A stretch of DNA of 64,000 nt. Source: Chloroflexota bacterium (GTDB lineage: Bacteria > Chloroflexota > Limnocylindria > Limnocylindrales > CSP1-4). Location: NCBI GenBank assembly GCA_016191345.1, contig JACPOU010000042.1:1-64000 (forward strand). The letters run 5' to 3'. This document shows positions 1 to 8,355 of the stretch, in pieces. Position numbers and translations under genes: made by a program. The notes under the pieces are model-generated. The model ran no database searches, was not told the DNA's origin, and worked only from the letters and a program-made list of their open reading frames with translations. The first letter of the stretch is position 1; each line of letters starts with the position of its first letter.

Positions 1-128
1 ATCGGTTGATCTCCTCGACGTGATCCTTGGTCGGAACACGCTGAGCATCACACCGGTGGCCCCTGACCGTCCGGCTCAGCCGGCGGCAGGAGCCTCGCTC
101 AAATCCCACCACTCGGGGGGACACTCCT
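1..128. other. unassigned left edge
   Basis: No convincing coding sequence is visible in these bases. A short minus-strand frame reads plausibly towards the edge but is too short to judge, and a gene entering from the left could end at the TGA at 7-9. The stretch leads directly into the repeat element that begins near 129. Confidence 0.3.
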
Positions 129-193
129 GCGTGGGACGTGTCCCTCGCCCCGAAGGCGCTCCGCTAAGCCTTCTCGCGATAGCGAGGCCGCGC
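129..193 (+). repeat. 65-bp repeat unit, copy 1
   Basis: This unit runs from GCGTGGGACGTG to GCGAGGCCGCGC and contains the imperfect hairpin GAAGGC...GCCTTC. It recurs about 200 bp downstream at 331-397 in the same orientation, and near 5489-5557 in inverse orientation, with only a few mismatches. The other two copies lie inside the longer inverted repeat; this one stands alone at its distal end, so the left end appears to carry a partial duplication of the element. Confidence 0.75.
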
Positions 194-195
194 AG

Positions 196-570
196 CGCCT
201 CCCGAGCTCCGGCCATTGCAAGAACGCTTAGCGGTGGCGCTCGGCGATCGAATCGGGTCCCTGCGGGCCGCGTGGGCGACGATTCCGGGTCGGGATATTC
301 GTTCACGAAGTATTTCGTGGCGCGCGTGGCCGCGTGGGACGTATCCCTCGCCCCGAAGGCGCTCCGCTAAGCCTTCTCGTGATCGCGAGGCCGCGCGGCG
401 GCCGCCCGCTCGGGGTGGGGCACGCGGGGCGCGGCACGCGGGACACGGCACGCGGGGCGGTCAGCGCGCGGGACACGGCACGGCCACTGGGCGCGGCAGC
501 TCGGCACAGCGGCTCGGCACAGCGGCGCGGCAAAGCGGCTCGGCAAAGCGGCTCGGCACGGCGCGATCGC
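196..570 (-). repeat. long inverted repeat, left arm (3' of the glycosyltransferase gene)
   Basis: This arm matches the reverse complement of 5362-5696 over most of its length. Shared blocks include CCATTGCAAGAACGCTTA, GCGATCGAATCGGG, AAGTATTTCGTGGCGCGCGT, the 65-bp unit at 331-397, and a variable GC-rich stretch of 9-14 bp degenerate units around CGGGACACGGCACGCG. Reading the minus strand, the element starts directly after the stop codon of the gene at 576-2417. The right arm starts just after the stop of comF in the same relative orientation, so both copies behave as 3' elements. No protein is supported. Confidence 0.8.
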
Positions 571-575
571 ATGAG

Positions 576-2417
576 TCAGGGACCGAAGACCGTCACCGAG
601 GTGCGCGGCGAGAGATCGAAGACACGCAGGACCGGCGGGACGGACCCCCCCGTTAGGCGGGCGACGTAGCGGGCCTCGGCCGGCCCGCCGCAGGCATCGC
701 CGAGGACGGATTCGAACAGCCGGTCGCAGACGACGACCAGGACGCGCCGCGGGTCGAGCGGCAGGAGCGCCGATTCACGGTCCGTGGCGATCATCGTCGC
801 GGCGAGGGCTGCCGGATCGGCGCCAGCCGCGACGACGACCCCGAACCCGAGGCCCTCGGCGGTCTTGAAGATCGGCAGCCCGCGGATATCGATCTGTCGA
901 CCCGCCGCCAGCTCCACGACCCGGGCGCCGGCCTCGCGGACGGCCGGCCAGCCGCCGTTGGGGTCACGGGCCGGCGGCCACTGCCGGACCTGGAGGACGA
1001 GGAGCCCCACGAGGGCCGTCGTGATGAGGGTACGGGCGGCGATGTCGGCCCCCAAGTGGGGCGCGGCGCCCCGGGCGATCGACCGCGCGGCGAGGGCCAC
1101 GAGGACGATGACCGCCGGGTCGAGGAAGGCGTGGTAGTGGTCGACCGGGAGGCCCGCCACGACGGACTGGAGCGAGGGAGCCAGCACGGTCAGGGCGGCG
1201 CTGCTCCAGAGCACCGTGAAGCCGAGCCAGCGCGCGACGGATCCCTCGGAGCCCCGGCCGGTGATCATCAGCCAGGCCACGAGCACGAGCGTTGCGCTGA
1301 CCGTCAGGATCGCCCCGACCGGGGCGGCCGTCACGAGTCCGACCAGCGGCCAGCCCGCGGTCCGGAACAGCGTGAACGCGAAGCCCTCGATCGGGTCGAG
1401 CGGCGACTCGCCCGCACCCCCGGCGGCGAACCAGGCCATCGCGTGTCTGACCTCGTCGAAGCCGGTCTGCAGCTCGTTGATCGCGAGCGGCACGAACAGG
1501 AGTGCCGCCACGGCCAGGCCGAGGGCGACGGATCGGATGATCGGTCCCGCGGCGCCGGCGGCCCGGAGAGTGCCTTCAGGCCCGTGGCCGGCACGGCGTC
1601 GCGCGCGGACCGCGTCCGACGCCGCCAGGGCCAGCAGTGCCGGCATGAACACGATGCCAAGGACGTGCAGCTGGACCACCATCCCGCCGGCCGCGAGCGC
1701 GGGCACCCACCAGCGAACGGAGCCCGTCGCGTGGGCGCGCCAGGCGCAGCCGAACGCGAGCGCGGCGAACAGCGGGATCGGGTTGGGATTCCAGATGAAG
1801 GTCGATTCCTCGATCGCCGCGGGGGAAACGGCCATCAGGACCCCCGCAATGGCCGCCGTCACGCGGCCGCCCACGGAACGCGCGAACCACCACGTGGCGG
1901 CGACCGCGGCGACGCCGATCGCAGCGATCCAGCTGACGATGACGGTCGGGTCGGCGTTCGAGATGAAGGCCGCCGGCGCCAGGAGCAGGTAGTAGAACGC
2001 CCCGTGGTGGATGTTGCCGATCGACGTCGGCGGCCCGAGCAGCGGGAACACGCCGTCGCGGACGAAGCGAAGGAGCGTCAGGGCGTCGTGGCCCTGGTCG
2101 CCGTCGAACCCGCCGCGCGTGGCAATCCCGATGAAGCGGACGGCCGTGGCAAGGAGGAGGATCGCGCCGAGGACCAGCAGGTCGCGCTCGAACGTTCGCC
2201 GGATCGCCGCCCTGATTGTCGACCGCACGGAACCGCCACCCCCGGGGCCCTTGCCATCGCCATCGCCAGTCGGCACCACGGCCTGTCGAGCGACCTGGTG
2301 CTCGTCCGGCGCGACGACGACGTCCCGCGACCGCCAGCCCGCCATGTGCCCGCGGCCCTGCCCGGCCGATCCGATGCCCGTGCCGCCAAGCGGACGGGGA
2401 GGCCGCCTCTGATTCAT
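576..2417 (-). CDS. polytopic membrane glycosyltransferase (GT39/ArnT-like)
   Basis: A 613-residue protein with a Gly/Arg-rich cytoplasmic N-terminus of about 75 residues followed by at least ten hydrophobic segments. The first periplasmic loop has GGFDGDQGHDALT, resembling the acidic loop of GT-C enzymes (PMT/ArnT type) that transfer sugars from lipid-phosphate donors. A soluble C-terminal part of about 130 residues follows the membrane region. The ATG overlaps the stop of the endonuclease IV gene (ATGA), which supports this start and suggests translational coupling. The acceptor and sugar cannot be read from sequence. The gene ends against the left arm of the long inverted repeat. Confidence 0.75.
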   Translation of the reverse strand: MNQRRPPRPLGGTGIGSAGQGRGHMAGWRSRDVVVAPDEHQVARQAVVPTGDGDGKGPGGGGSVRSTIRAAIRRTFERDLLVLGAILLLATAVRFIGIATRGGFDGDQGHDALTLLRFVRDGVFPLLGPPTSIGNIHHGAFYYLLLAPAAFISNADPTVIVSWIAAIGVAAVAATWWFARSVGGRVTAAIAGVLMAVSPAAIEESTFIWNPNPIPLFAALAFGCAWRAHATGSVRWWVPALAAGGMVVQLHVLGIVFMPALLALAASDAVRARRRAGHGPEGTLRAAGAAGPIIRSVALGLAVAALLFVPLAINELQTGFDEVRHAMAWFAAGGAGESPLDPIEGFAFTLFRTAGWPLVGLVTAAPVGAILTVSATLVLVAWLMITGRGSEGSVARWLGFTVLWSSAALTVLAPSLQSVVAGLPVDHYHAFLDPAVIVLVALAARSIARGAAPHLGADIAARTLITTALVGLLVLQVRQWPPARDPNGGWPAVREAGARVVELAAGRQIDIRGLPIFKTAEGLGFGVVVAAGADPAALAATMIATDRESALLPLDPRRVLVVVCDRLFESVLGDACGGPAEARYVARLTGGSVPPVLRVFDLSPRTSVTVFGP

Positions 2418-3406
2418 GCCTCCGCCCCGGAGTCGGGCGGAGCGACCCCCTTCGAGCGGCTGCCCCGGAGTCGAAAGGCGCCAGGGGCCAGGGGCTCCAG
2501 CGGCCGGCCGGCGACCAGCGCCCGGGCGCGCTCGAGGTTGATCGCGTCGTAGCCCTCGTCCATCCCCGGCGTCTCCATCACGAATGCCGCCTGGCGAAGG
2601 GACGGATGCCGGATTAGGTGGCCGAGGCCGCCCTCGCCGATCCTCCCGCCGCCGATGTGTTCGTGGCGATCCGACCGCGAGCCACGCTCGGAGCGCGAGT
2701 CGTTGAAGTGAACAAGCACCAGCCTGGAGAGCCCGATTCGCGCATCCCAGGTCTCGAGGAAGCGATCGATCGCGGGCGGATGGTCCAGCCGCACTCCGGC
2801 GCCCCAGGCATGGGCGGTGTCGAGGCAGAACCCCAGGCGCCGCTCCGGAACGCCGAGCGCCGCGGCCGCGTCCGCGATCCGGGCCAGCTCGGAGATCGAC
2901 GTTCCCACTGCCCAGCCGCCGCCCGCCGAGTTCTCGAGGAGGAGCCGCGCGGCGTCGGGACCGTCCTCGACCTCAGCCAGCGTCTGCGCGACGCTGGTCG
3001 CGACGCGCCTGATTCCGGCAGCGACGGACGTGTCGCGATGCGACCCCGTGTGGACGTTGACGAAACGTGCCCCGTAGCCGGGCGCCGCGCGCAGCTCGGC
3101 GGCGAGGACGGCCTGCGACTTCCCCACGAAGTCGGCCTCGGTCCCGGCGAGGTTGACGAGGTACGCGGCATGGATCGCGAGCGGCGCGATGTCGCGGGCT
3201 CGGAGGGCCTCCCGGAACGCCGGCAGCTCCCTCGGCGGCGCACTCCGCCGCTTCCAGGCGGTGGGGTTGTCGGCGAAGACCTGGAGCGCCGACGCCCCGA
3301 TCGCCACGGCCCGATCGACCGCCCGCATCATCCCGGCGCCGAGGGGCAGGTGGGCGCCGATCCTCGGCGAGTCTGGCGTCACGGGCCCATCGTACGATGC
3401 GGCCAT
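2414..3406 (-). CDS. nfo: deoxyribonuclease IV (AP endonuclease family 2)
   Basis: A TIM-barrel endonuclease IV that cleaves 5' of abasic sites in base-excision repair. From the ATG at 3406 it is about 330 residues; a GTG at 3382 lies closer to the conserved start PRIGAHLPLGAG. Family motifs with metal ligands are visible: AIHAAYLVNLAG, NVHTGSH, LLENSAGGG, FCLDTAHAWGAG, VHFNDSRSERGSRSDRHEHI and FVMETPG. The reading frame continues far upstream of 3406 but that part is antisense to the divergent DUF2087 gene and is not protein-like. The 3' end overlaps the start of the membrane glycosyltransferase. Confidence 0.88.
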   Translation of the reverse strand: MAASYDGPVTPDSPRIGAHLPLGAGMMRAVDRAVAIGASALQVFADNPTAWKRRSAPPRELPAFREALRARDIAPLAIHAAYLVNLAGTEADFVGKSQAVLAAELRAAPGYGARFVNVHTGSHRDTSVAAGIRRVATSVAQTLAEVEDGPDAARLLLENSAGGGWAVGTSISELARIADAAAALGVPERRLGFCLDTAHAWGAGVRLDHPPAIDRFLETWDARIGLSRLVLVHFNDSRSERGSRSDRHEHIGGGRIGEGGLGHLIRHPSLRQAAFVMETPGMDEGYDAINLERARALVAGRPLEPLAPGAFRLRGSRSKGVAPPDSGAEA

Positions 3407-3764
3407 GGCTGCTGATCCCGACGCCTCATCCCCCGACGCGGCGAACCCCGACCGAACCAGGCCCAGCGCCGCAGCCTGGGAGTTCGATGAGCCGCGCTTC
3501 GAGGCCGCCGTCCTGCGGGCCTTCATGCGCGACGGGCGACTCAAGGTCATCCCGGCCCGCGAGCGGAAGAAGCTCGTCATCTGTCGCCACCTTCTGGATC
3601 GCGTGCTCCCCGATCCGGACGAGCTCGTCCAGGAACGGGACCTGAACATGCGGCTCGCGCTGATCCATCAGGACGTCGCCACGATCCGGCGGGCGTTCGT
3701 GGACCTCGGATTCGCGACCCGGGAGGGCATGGTCTACCGGCGGGCAGTGCCGCTGCGGAGCTGA
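3405..3764 (+). CDS. DUF2087 domain protein
   Basis: A 119-residue protein whose C-terminal ~75 residues match the DUF2087 pattern: DGRLKVIPARERKKLVICRH, then the helical stretch around QERDLNMRLALIHQDVATIR and RRAFVDLGFATREGMVYRR. The family often stands alone or fused to helix-turn-helix domains, so a nucleic-acid-related role is possible but unproven. The N-terminal ~40 residues are Pro/Ser/Ala-rich and probably disordered. The start is divergent from nfo and the two ATGs share one CATG, leaving no room for ordinary leaders. No clear ribosome-binding site is visible. Confidence 0.75.
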   Translation: MAADPDASSPDAANPDRTRPSAAAWEFDEPRFEAAVLRAFMRDGRLKVIPARERKKLVICRHLLDRVLPDPDELVQERDLNMRLALIHQDVATIRRAFVDLGFATREGMVYRRAVPLRS

Positions 3765-3837
3765 GGGTCTGGGGCGGGACCCCGCCGTCGGCGCCCCGCG
3801 GCCGGCGTCCGCCCCGCCGTTGGCGGCGGCCCTGGCG

Positions 3838-4437
3838 TCAACGCCGGCCGTTCGTGCCGGCCCGGGCCCCGCCCGTCGTGTACTCGCCCCCGAGGACGGG
3901 CTCGATCAGCCCGAAATCGCCGTCATCGCGCCGGTACAGGATCCCGACGCGCTCCGTCTCGGCGTTGACGAAGACGAAGAAATCGTGCCCCAGCTCTTCC
4001 ATCCGGGTCAGCGCGTCCTCCTCGAACATCGGCTCGATGTCGAAGCGCTTGACCTTCACGATCCGCCGCGCCCGGCCGTGGTCCGCCTCGCCGTCCGCGA
4101 TGCGCCGCAGGATCGTCTTCTCCTCGACCGGCCGGGCTCGAACCCGGGGCTTCTCCTTGTGGTCCACGGCGCGGCGCTCGATCTTGTCAAGCGCGGCATC
4201 GATGCCCGCCCGGTGCGTCGCCGCGGCCGCGGTGCCCCGCAGGCTCTGGCCGTCGATGACGAGCGTGATGTCGACGATGTGGGAGTCCTCGTCGCTCCGA
4301 TGCTGCTCCAGGGAAAGCTCGACCACCGCGTCGCTCCGATCGTCGAGGAGGCGCTCCAGGCGGGCGAGCTTGCGCTCCGCGTACTGCCGGTCGGCTTCGT
4401 GGACCTCGAGATTCTTGCCCTTGACGATCGTCCGCAC
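3838..4437 (-). CDS. hpf: ribosome hibernation promoting factor, long form
   Basis: A 199-residue protein with two domains: an N-terminal ribosome-binding S30AE/YfiA domain (residues 1-~100, with ADRQYAERKLARLERLLDD) and the C-terminal dimerisation domain of long HPF (residues ~125-185, RIVKVKRFDIEPMFEEDALT and GHDFFVFVNAETERVGILYR). Long HPF binds the decoding centre and dimerises 70S ribosomes into inactive 100S particles in stationary phase. The start is GTG at 4437 with a GAGGAG ribosome-binding site 8-10 bases upstream. It is divergent from comF across a repeat-bearing gap. Confidence 0.92.
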   Translation of the reverse strand: MRTIVKGKNLEVHEADRQYAERKLARLERLLDDRSDAVVELSLEQHRSDEDSHIVDITLVIDGQSLRGTAAAATHRAGIDAALDKIERRAVDHKEKPRVRARPVEEKTILRRIADGEADHGRARRIVKVKRFDIEPMFEEDALTRMEELGHDFFVFVNAETERVGILYRRDDGDFGLIEPVLGGEYTTGGARAGTNGRR

Positions 4438-4537
4438 CGTTCCGTCTCCTCGTGCTCCGGTGGCTCCCGACGCCGCGGATCGAGTATAGACCCGGGGTTC
4501 CCGGGGTCCGGCTGGACCCGCCTGCCGGGGGCTCGGC

Positions 4538-4636
4538 GGGGCGTTGATCGGCCGGTGATCGGCCGGTGGTCGGCAGGTGGCTGGGAGGTGGCCGGCGCGT
4601 GGCCGGTGGGTGGCCGGTGGGTGGCCGGTGGGTGAG
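4538..4636. repeat. short tandem repeats between hpf and comF
   Basis: The hpf-comF gap is built from degenerate copies of GGCCGGTG(G/A)T, ending in three near-perfect copies of GTGGCCGGTGG at 4599-4634 just before comF. It occupies the expected promoter region of both divergent genes. Replication slippage is the likely origin. Confidence 0.65.
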
Positions 4637-4658
4637 TGCGGCTCCGCATGATCGGTCG

Positions 4659-5357
4659 ATGGACCTGCTCGATGGCCTCGGACGCGGCGTCGGTGAGCTC
4701 GCGGCGCGTGCCCTCGACCTCGCGTTGCCCGCGCTGTGTGCCGGGTGCGGGCGCGAAGGCGAGGCCCTGTGCCGGGAGTGCCGGCCGGCCCTCGACGCCC
4801 GGCTGCGCCAGCCGGCCGGGGTTCCGGTGGGGTTGCCGGGGGACATCCCGTCCCCGCTCGCCCAGCTTGAGTGGTGCTCGTCCTTCACGGGCGTCACGCG
4901 ACGGGCGCTCCACCGGCTCAAGTACGCGGGCGACCGGCGGCTGGCTGCGCCGGCCGGACGGGCCGTTGGTCGAAGGTGGCGGCGGGCGGGAGTCGGCGGC
5001 GACGTCCTCGTGCCCGTGCCGGCCTCGCCGGATCGCGTTCGCGATCGCGGCTACGACCAGGCGGAGCTCATCGCCCGGGCCGCGTCGGGCATCTGCGGAC
5101 TGCCGGTTTGGACACCGCTGGTGCGGACGCGGACGACGATCGCCCAATTCGACCTCGATCGGCGTGAGCGGGCCGGCAACGTGGCCGGTGCGTTCGCTGT
5201 GCGAGCTGCATCGGGCGGGGCCCGCCTGGCCGGCGCTTGGATCGTGCTCGTCGATGACGTCATGACGACGGGAGCCACCCTGGCAGCCTGCGGTCGGGTC
5301 CTGCTGGAGGAGGGGGCCCTTGCCGTGTCCGCGATCACGGTGGCGCGAGAGCGCTGA
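4659..5357 (+). CDS. comF: ComF family phosphoribosyltransferase-like protein
   Basis: A 232-residue protein. An N-terminal zinc-finger-like motif (CAGCGREGEALCREC) precedes the double-hydrophobic ComF segment (LKYAGDRRLAAPAGRAVG), a VLVPVPASPDRVRDRGYDQA block and the PRPP-binding loop IVLVDDVMTTGAT near the C-terminus. ComF proteins act in natural transformation, in ssDNA uptake or processing, in species where this has been tested. The ATG at 4659 begins MDLLDGLG; the upstream in-frame extension is translated repeat DNA. The gene ends eight bases before the right arm of the long inverted repeat. Confidence 0.85.
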   Translation: MDLLDGLGRGVGELAARALDLALPALCAGCGREGEALCRECRPALDARLRQPAGVPVGLPGDIPSPLAQLEWCSSFTGVTRRALHRLKYAGDRRLAAPAGRAVGRRWRRAGVGGDVLVPVPASPDRVRDRGYDQAELIARAASGICGLPVWTPLVRTRTTIAQFDLDRRERAGNVAGAFAVRAASGGARLAGAWIVLVDDVMTTGATLAACGRVLLEEGALAVSAITVARER

Positions 5358-5361
5358 AATC

Positions 5362-5696
5362 CGCGCCGCGCCGTGCCGAGCCGCCGCGCCCAGTGGCCGT
5401 GCCGTGTCCCGCGTGCCGTGTCCCGCGTGTCCCGCGTGCCGCGCCCCGCGTGCCGCGCCCCGCGTGCCGTGTCCCGAGCGGGCGGCCGCCGCGCGGCCTC
5501 GCGATCACGAGAAGGCTTAGCGGAGCGCCTTCGGGGCGAGGGATACGTCCCACGCGGCCACGCGCGCCACGAAATACTTGGTGAACGCATATCGCGGCCC
5601 GGAATCGTCGCCTGGGCCGCCGGCAAGGGCCCGATTCGATCGCCGAGCGCCACTGTTAAGCGTTCTTGCAATGGCCGGCGCTCGGGAGGCGCCGCG
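5362..5696 (+). repeat. long inverted repeat, right arm (3' of comF)
   Basis: This is the inverse copy of 196-570. It begins five bases after the comF stop and runs through a GC-rich block of CGCGTGCCG(TGT/CGC)CC-type units, the 65-bp unit (5489-5557) with its GAAGGC...GCCTTC hairpin, AAATACTTGGTGAACGC and AAGCGTTCTTGCAATGGCC. Its orientation relative to the preceding gene is the same as for the left arm. The internal short units differ in number between arms, which points to slippage after duplication. Confidence 0.8.
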
Positions 5697-5796
5697 GGGG
5701 GACCACCTGCCATCACGGCGCCGAACCCCGGGCGGCGGGCCGGTGGCTGCGCGAGGCGCGCGCCAGAGAGCCGCGCCGCCCGCCGCCCTCCGTCGG

Positions 5797-6303
5797 TCAG
5801 CCGATCTGGACCAGGTCGCCCACGGCCGTGCCGCTGGCGTCGATCGTGCCGACGGGAAGCTCCAGGACGCCGTCGGCGCCCATGATCAAGGGCACGAGGC
5901 CGGACCACGGCCGAAGGTTGCGATGCACCGACAGAACACGCCGCGCGGCCATCGCACCGGCCGCAACTCCCGAGCTGCCGCCGCCGCTCCCGCTGCCGCC
6001 ACTCCCGCTGCCGCCACTCCCGCTGCCCCCGCCCCCGCTGCCCCCGCCGCCGGGCGTCACCGGCTTCGAAACGAACACCGCATCGATCGCGATCCGCATG
6101 AAGAACATGTGGATGCCGTTCGAGGCCGGCAGCCAGAGGCCGGTATCGGCCGGAAGCTCCCGCCGGCCCATCAGGCCCATGAACTTGGCCCAGAGCGAGT
6201 CCGCAACCTCGAGGCGGTCGGCGAGCACCGTCCCGCGCGTGACGTTGCGCGCGGCGAGGACCGTCCCGCGCGTGACGTTGCGCGCGGCGATGAAGGGGCG
6301 CAT
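5797..6303 (-). CDS. DUF192 protein with Gly/Ser linker insertion
   Basis: A 168-residue protein of the DUF192 family: LWAKFMGLMGRRELPADTGL, NGIHMFFMRIAIDAVFV, then NLRPWSGLVPLIMGADGVLE and ELPVGTID. The family's role is unknown. Between AIDAVFVSKP and the RVLSVHRNLRPW strand lies an insert of roughly 40 residues dominated by glycine and serine (GGGGSGGGGSGSGGSGSGG), coded by about 5970-6053. Near the N-terminus the 11-residue block AARNVTRGTVL occurs twice from a perfect-looking 33-bp tandem duplication (6221-6286). The ATG at 6303 is preferred over the upstream in-frame ATG at 6327. Confidence 0.75.
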   Translation of the reverse strand: MRPFIAARNVTRGTVLAARNVTRGTVLADRLEVADSLWAKFMGLMGRRELPADTGLWLPASNGIHMFFMRIAIDAVFVSKPVTPGGGGSGGGGSGSGGSGSGGSGSGGGSSGVAAGAMAARRVLSVHRNLRPWSGLVPLIMGADGVLELPVGTIDASGTAVGDLVQIG

Positions 6304-6395
6304 GGATGGATCAGCAGGCGGCGGCAATCGCCCCGGTCCGTTTCACAGCGGGACCGCGGCGCCGACCCGCGAGGGGTCCACCCGCCGCCCCGCGC

Positions 6396-7322
6396 TCACT
6401 GCCCCGTGTTGCCGAGGTTCCCGATGATCAGGATGATCGCCGGCCCGAGGATGACGATGAACAGCGACGGGAAGATGCATCCGACGAGCGGGAAGAGCAT
6501 CTTGATCGGTGCCTGCGCTGCCTGCTCCTCGGCGCGCTGCCGGCGCTCGATCCGGAGCTGCTCCGACTGGACCTGGAGCACCTTGGAAATCGAGACGCCG
6601 AGCTGCTCGGCCTGGATGATCGCGCCTACGAAGTTCGTCAGCGGCTGGACCTCGGTGCGCGGGATGATGTCGCGGAGCGCCTCGCGGCGAACCTTGCCGA
6701 CGCGGACCTCCGCGAGCGCCCGGCGGAACTCGTCGATGAGCGGGCCCTTCATCTTCTCGACGACCTTGCCCAGCGCGGCATCGAAGCCGAGGCCGGCGCG
6801 GACCGAGATCGTCAGCAGGTCGAGGGCGTCCGGGATCTGGAGGAGGATCGCCTTCTGGCGCTTCTTGACCCGGCCGCCGAGCCAGAACTCCGGGAGGATG
6901 TAGCCGATGCCCAGGCCGAGAAGCCCGAAGACGATGCCCTGGAGGATGCCGCCGCCGAGGAGGAAGGCGAAGAGGATGAACAGGATCCCGGCAGTGACCA
7001 CGGCCACGATCGCCTTGATGCCGAGCCAGTCCGCGGTGCGCATCTCGCCGGGGTTGCCGGCGAGCGCGAGGCGCTTCTCCGTCCGCTCCGAAAAGTTGGA
7101 CGACGTGATCCGGGCGACCGAGCCGGACAGCTTGCCGGCGAGCGGCCGGATCGTGCGGTCGAAGAAGGGCTGCTGGAGCTCGAGCTCCTCGAGGTTCTTC
7201 GCCTGCATCGTCCCGAGCTGGGTCAGGCGCGCCTGGACCGGGTCGACCGGGCTGGACCCGGCGATGCCATAGGCGATGAGGATGATGGCGGCGGCCGCGA
7301 TGACCGCGACGAGGATGGGCAT
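6396..7322 (-). CDS. tadC: Tad pilus inner-membrane platform protein TadC
   Basis: A 308-residue protein with a T2SSF (type II secretion F) domain: residues ~145-285 include QIPDALDLLTISVRAGLGFD, EVRVGKVRREALRDI and GVSISKVLQVQSEQLR. Hydrophobic segments lie near residues 3-22, 105-150 and 285-303. TadC pairs with TadB to form the platform on which the TadA ATPase drives Flp pilus assembly. It is the last gene of the tad operon, three bases after tadB. Confidence 0.88.
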   Translation of the reverse strand: MPILVAVIAAAAIILIAYGIAGSSPVDPVQARLTQLGTMQAKNLEELELQQPFFDRTIRPLAGKLSGSVARITSSNFSERTEKRLALAGNPGEMRTADWLGIKAIVAVVTAGILFILFAFLLGGGILQGIVFGLLGLGIGYILPEFWLGGRVKKRQKAILLQIPDALDLLTISVRAGLGFDAALGKVVEKMKGPLIDEFRRALAEVRVGKVRREALRDIIPRTEVQPLTNFVGAIIQAEQLGVSISKVLQVQSEQLRIERRQRAEEQAAQAPIKMLFPLVGCIFPSLFIVILGPAIILIIGNLGNTGQ

Positions 7323-7325
7323 CGT

Positions 7326-8336
7326 CTAGACCTCGATGTCCACGATCTTCTGGATGGCCGCGAACCCGATGCCCATCATGAGGACACCGAAGCCGAGGAT
7401 GATCACGCCGGCCGGCAGTCCGCCGATGGCGACCTTCGCGTCGAACATCGGATTGAAGAACGTCGGGGCGGCGAGGAAGATGAACCCGGCGAGGCCGAAG
7501 GGCAGGAGCCCGACGACGTACCCCGACAGGCGCTGCTGGGCCGTGAGCGTGCGGATCTCGCCCTTGATCCGGACCCGCTCGCGAATCGTGAACGCGATCG
7601 AGTCGAGGATCTCGGCGAGGTTGCCGCCAACGGTGTGCTGGATGTTGATGGCCGTGGCCATCAGCTCGAAGTCGTCCGACTTGATACGGCGGACCATGTT
7701 CTCCATCGCCGTGTCGAACGGGAGGCCCAGGTTGACCTCGCGGATGACCCGGCCGAACTCGGTCGAGATGGGCGGGCGGGATTCGCGGACGACCAGCTCG
7801 ATGGCCTGGAGGAATGACGATCCGGCGCGAAGGGCGTTCGCGACGAGCGTGATCGTGTCCGGCAGCTGCTTGTTGAACGAATTGAGCCGGCTCGACTTCC
7901 GCCGCCCGAGCCAGAAGCGCGGGAGGAGGAACCCGAGGATCAGGGCGAAGATGAGCACGATGATGCTCTGGAACGACGGCAGGGCGAAGCCGATGACGAA
8001 CGACAGGACGGGCAGGCCGACGGTCGTCCCGGCCCAGATGCCGAGGTACTCCGACGGCTTCAGCTTGAGGTCCGCGCGTGCGAGCTCGCGAGCGAGGTTC
8101 GCCCCGAAGTCGCGCTGCTCGACGACCCGGTTGATGCTCGCGAGGGCGTCGCTCGAGGCGAGCAGCGCAGCGATGCCTTCCGACTTCTCCTTCTTCTTCT
8201 CACCCTTGGCGGAGGACGCATAGCGCTCCAGCCGGGCGGACACTCCCGAGCCGCGGCCGGACGACGCGATGCCGACCGCGATCAGGAGGATCGCCACCGC
8301 GGCGATGGCCGCGACGACGATGGTCAGGCTGTTCAC
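7326..8336 (-). CDS. tadB: Tad pilus inner-membrane platform protein TadB
   Basis: A 336-residue paralogue of TadC. An N-terminal anchor (residues ~5-24) is followed by a charged region, two membrane spans near residues 105-150, a T2SSF domain with KQLPDTITLVANALRAGSSF and IQHTVGGNLAEILDSI, and two C-terminal spans (residues ~275-330). The length and topology are as expected for TadB. It sits 19 bp after tadA and 3 bp before tadC, consistent with one transcript. Confidence 0.88.
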   Translation of the reverse strand: MNSLTIVVAAIAAVAILLIAVGIASSGRGSGVSARLERYASSAKGEKKKEKSEGIAALLASSDALASINRVVEQRDFGANLARELARADLKLKPSEYLGIWAGTTVGLPVLSFVIGFALPSFQSIIVLIFALILGFLLPRFWLGRRKSSRLNSFNKQLPDTITLVANALRAGSSFLQAIELVVRESRPPISTEFGRVIREVNLGLPFDTAMENMVRRIKSDDFELMATAINIQHTVGGNLAEILDSIAFTIRERVRIKGEIRTLTAQQRLSGYVVGLLPFGLAGFIFLAAPTFFNPMFDAKVAIGGLPAGVIILGFGVLMMGIGFAAIQKIVDIEV

Positions 8337-8355
8337 GAGACTCGCTCCCCCTGGC

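Noticed and set aside
2190-2199. CGAACGTTCG as an SOS box in the first glycosyltransferase gene
   Set aside because: The half-sites have no four-base spacer and the site is deep within a coding region.
5362-5696. Short protein frames inside the long inverted repeat
   Set aside because: The frames differ between the two arms and are made of translated short repeats rich in Arg, Pro and Ala.
6306-7817. Long acidic plus-strand frames opposite the tad genes (and similar ones at 8269, 10634, 16966, 17945)
   Set aside because: They are Asp/Glu/Arg/Ala-rich antisense frames caused by high third-position GC of the real minus-strand genes and show no motifs.
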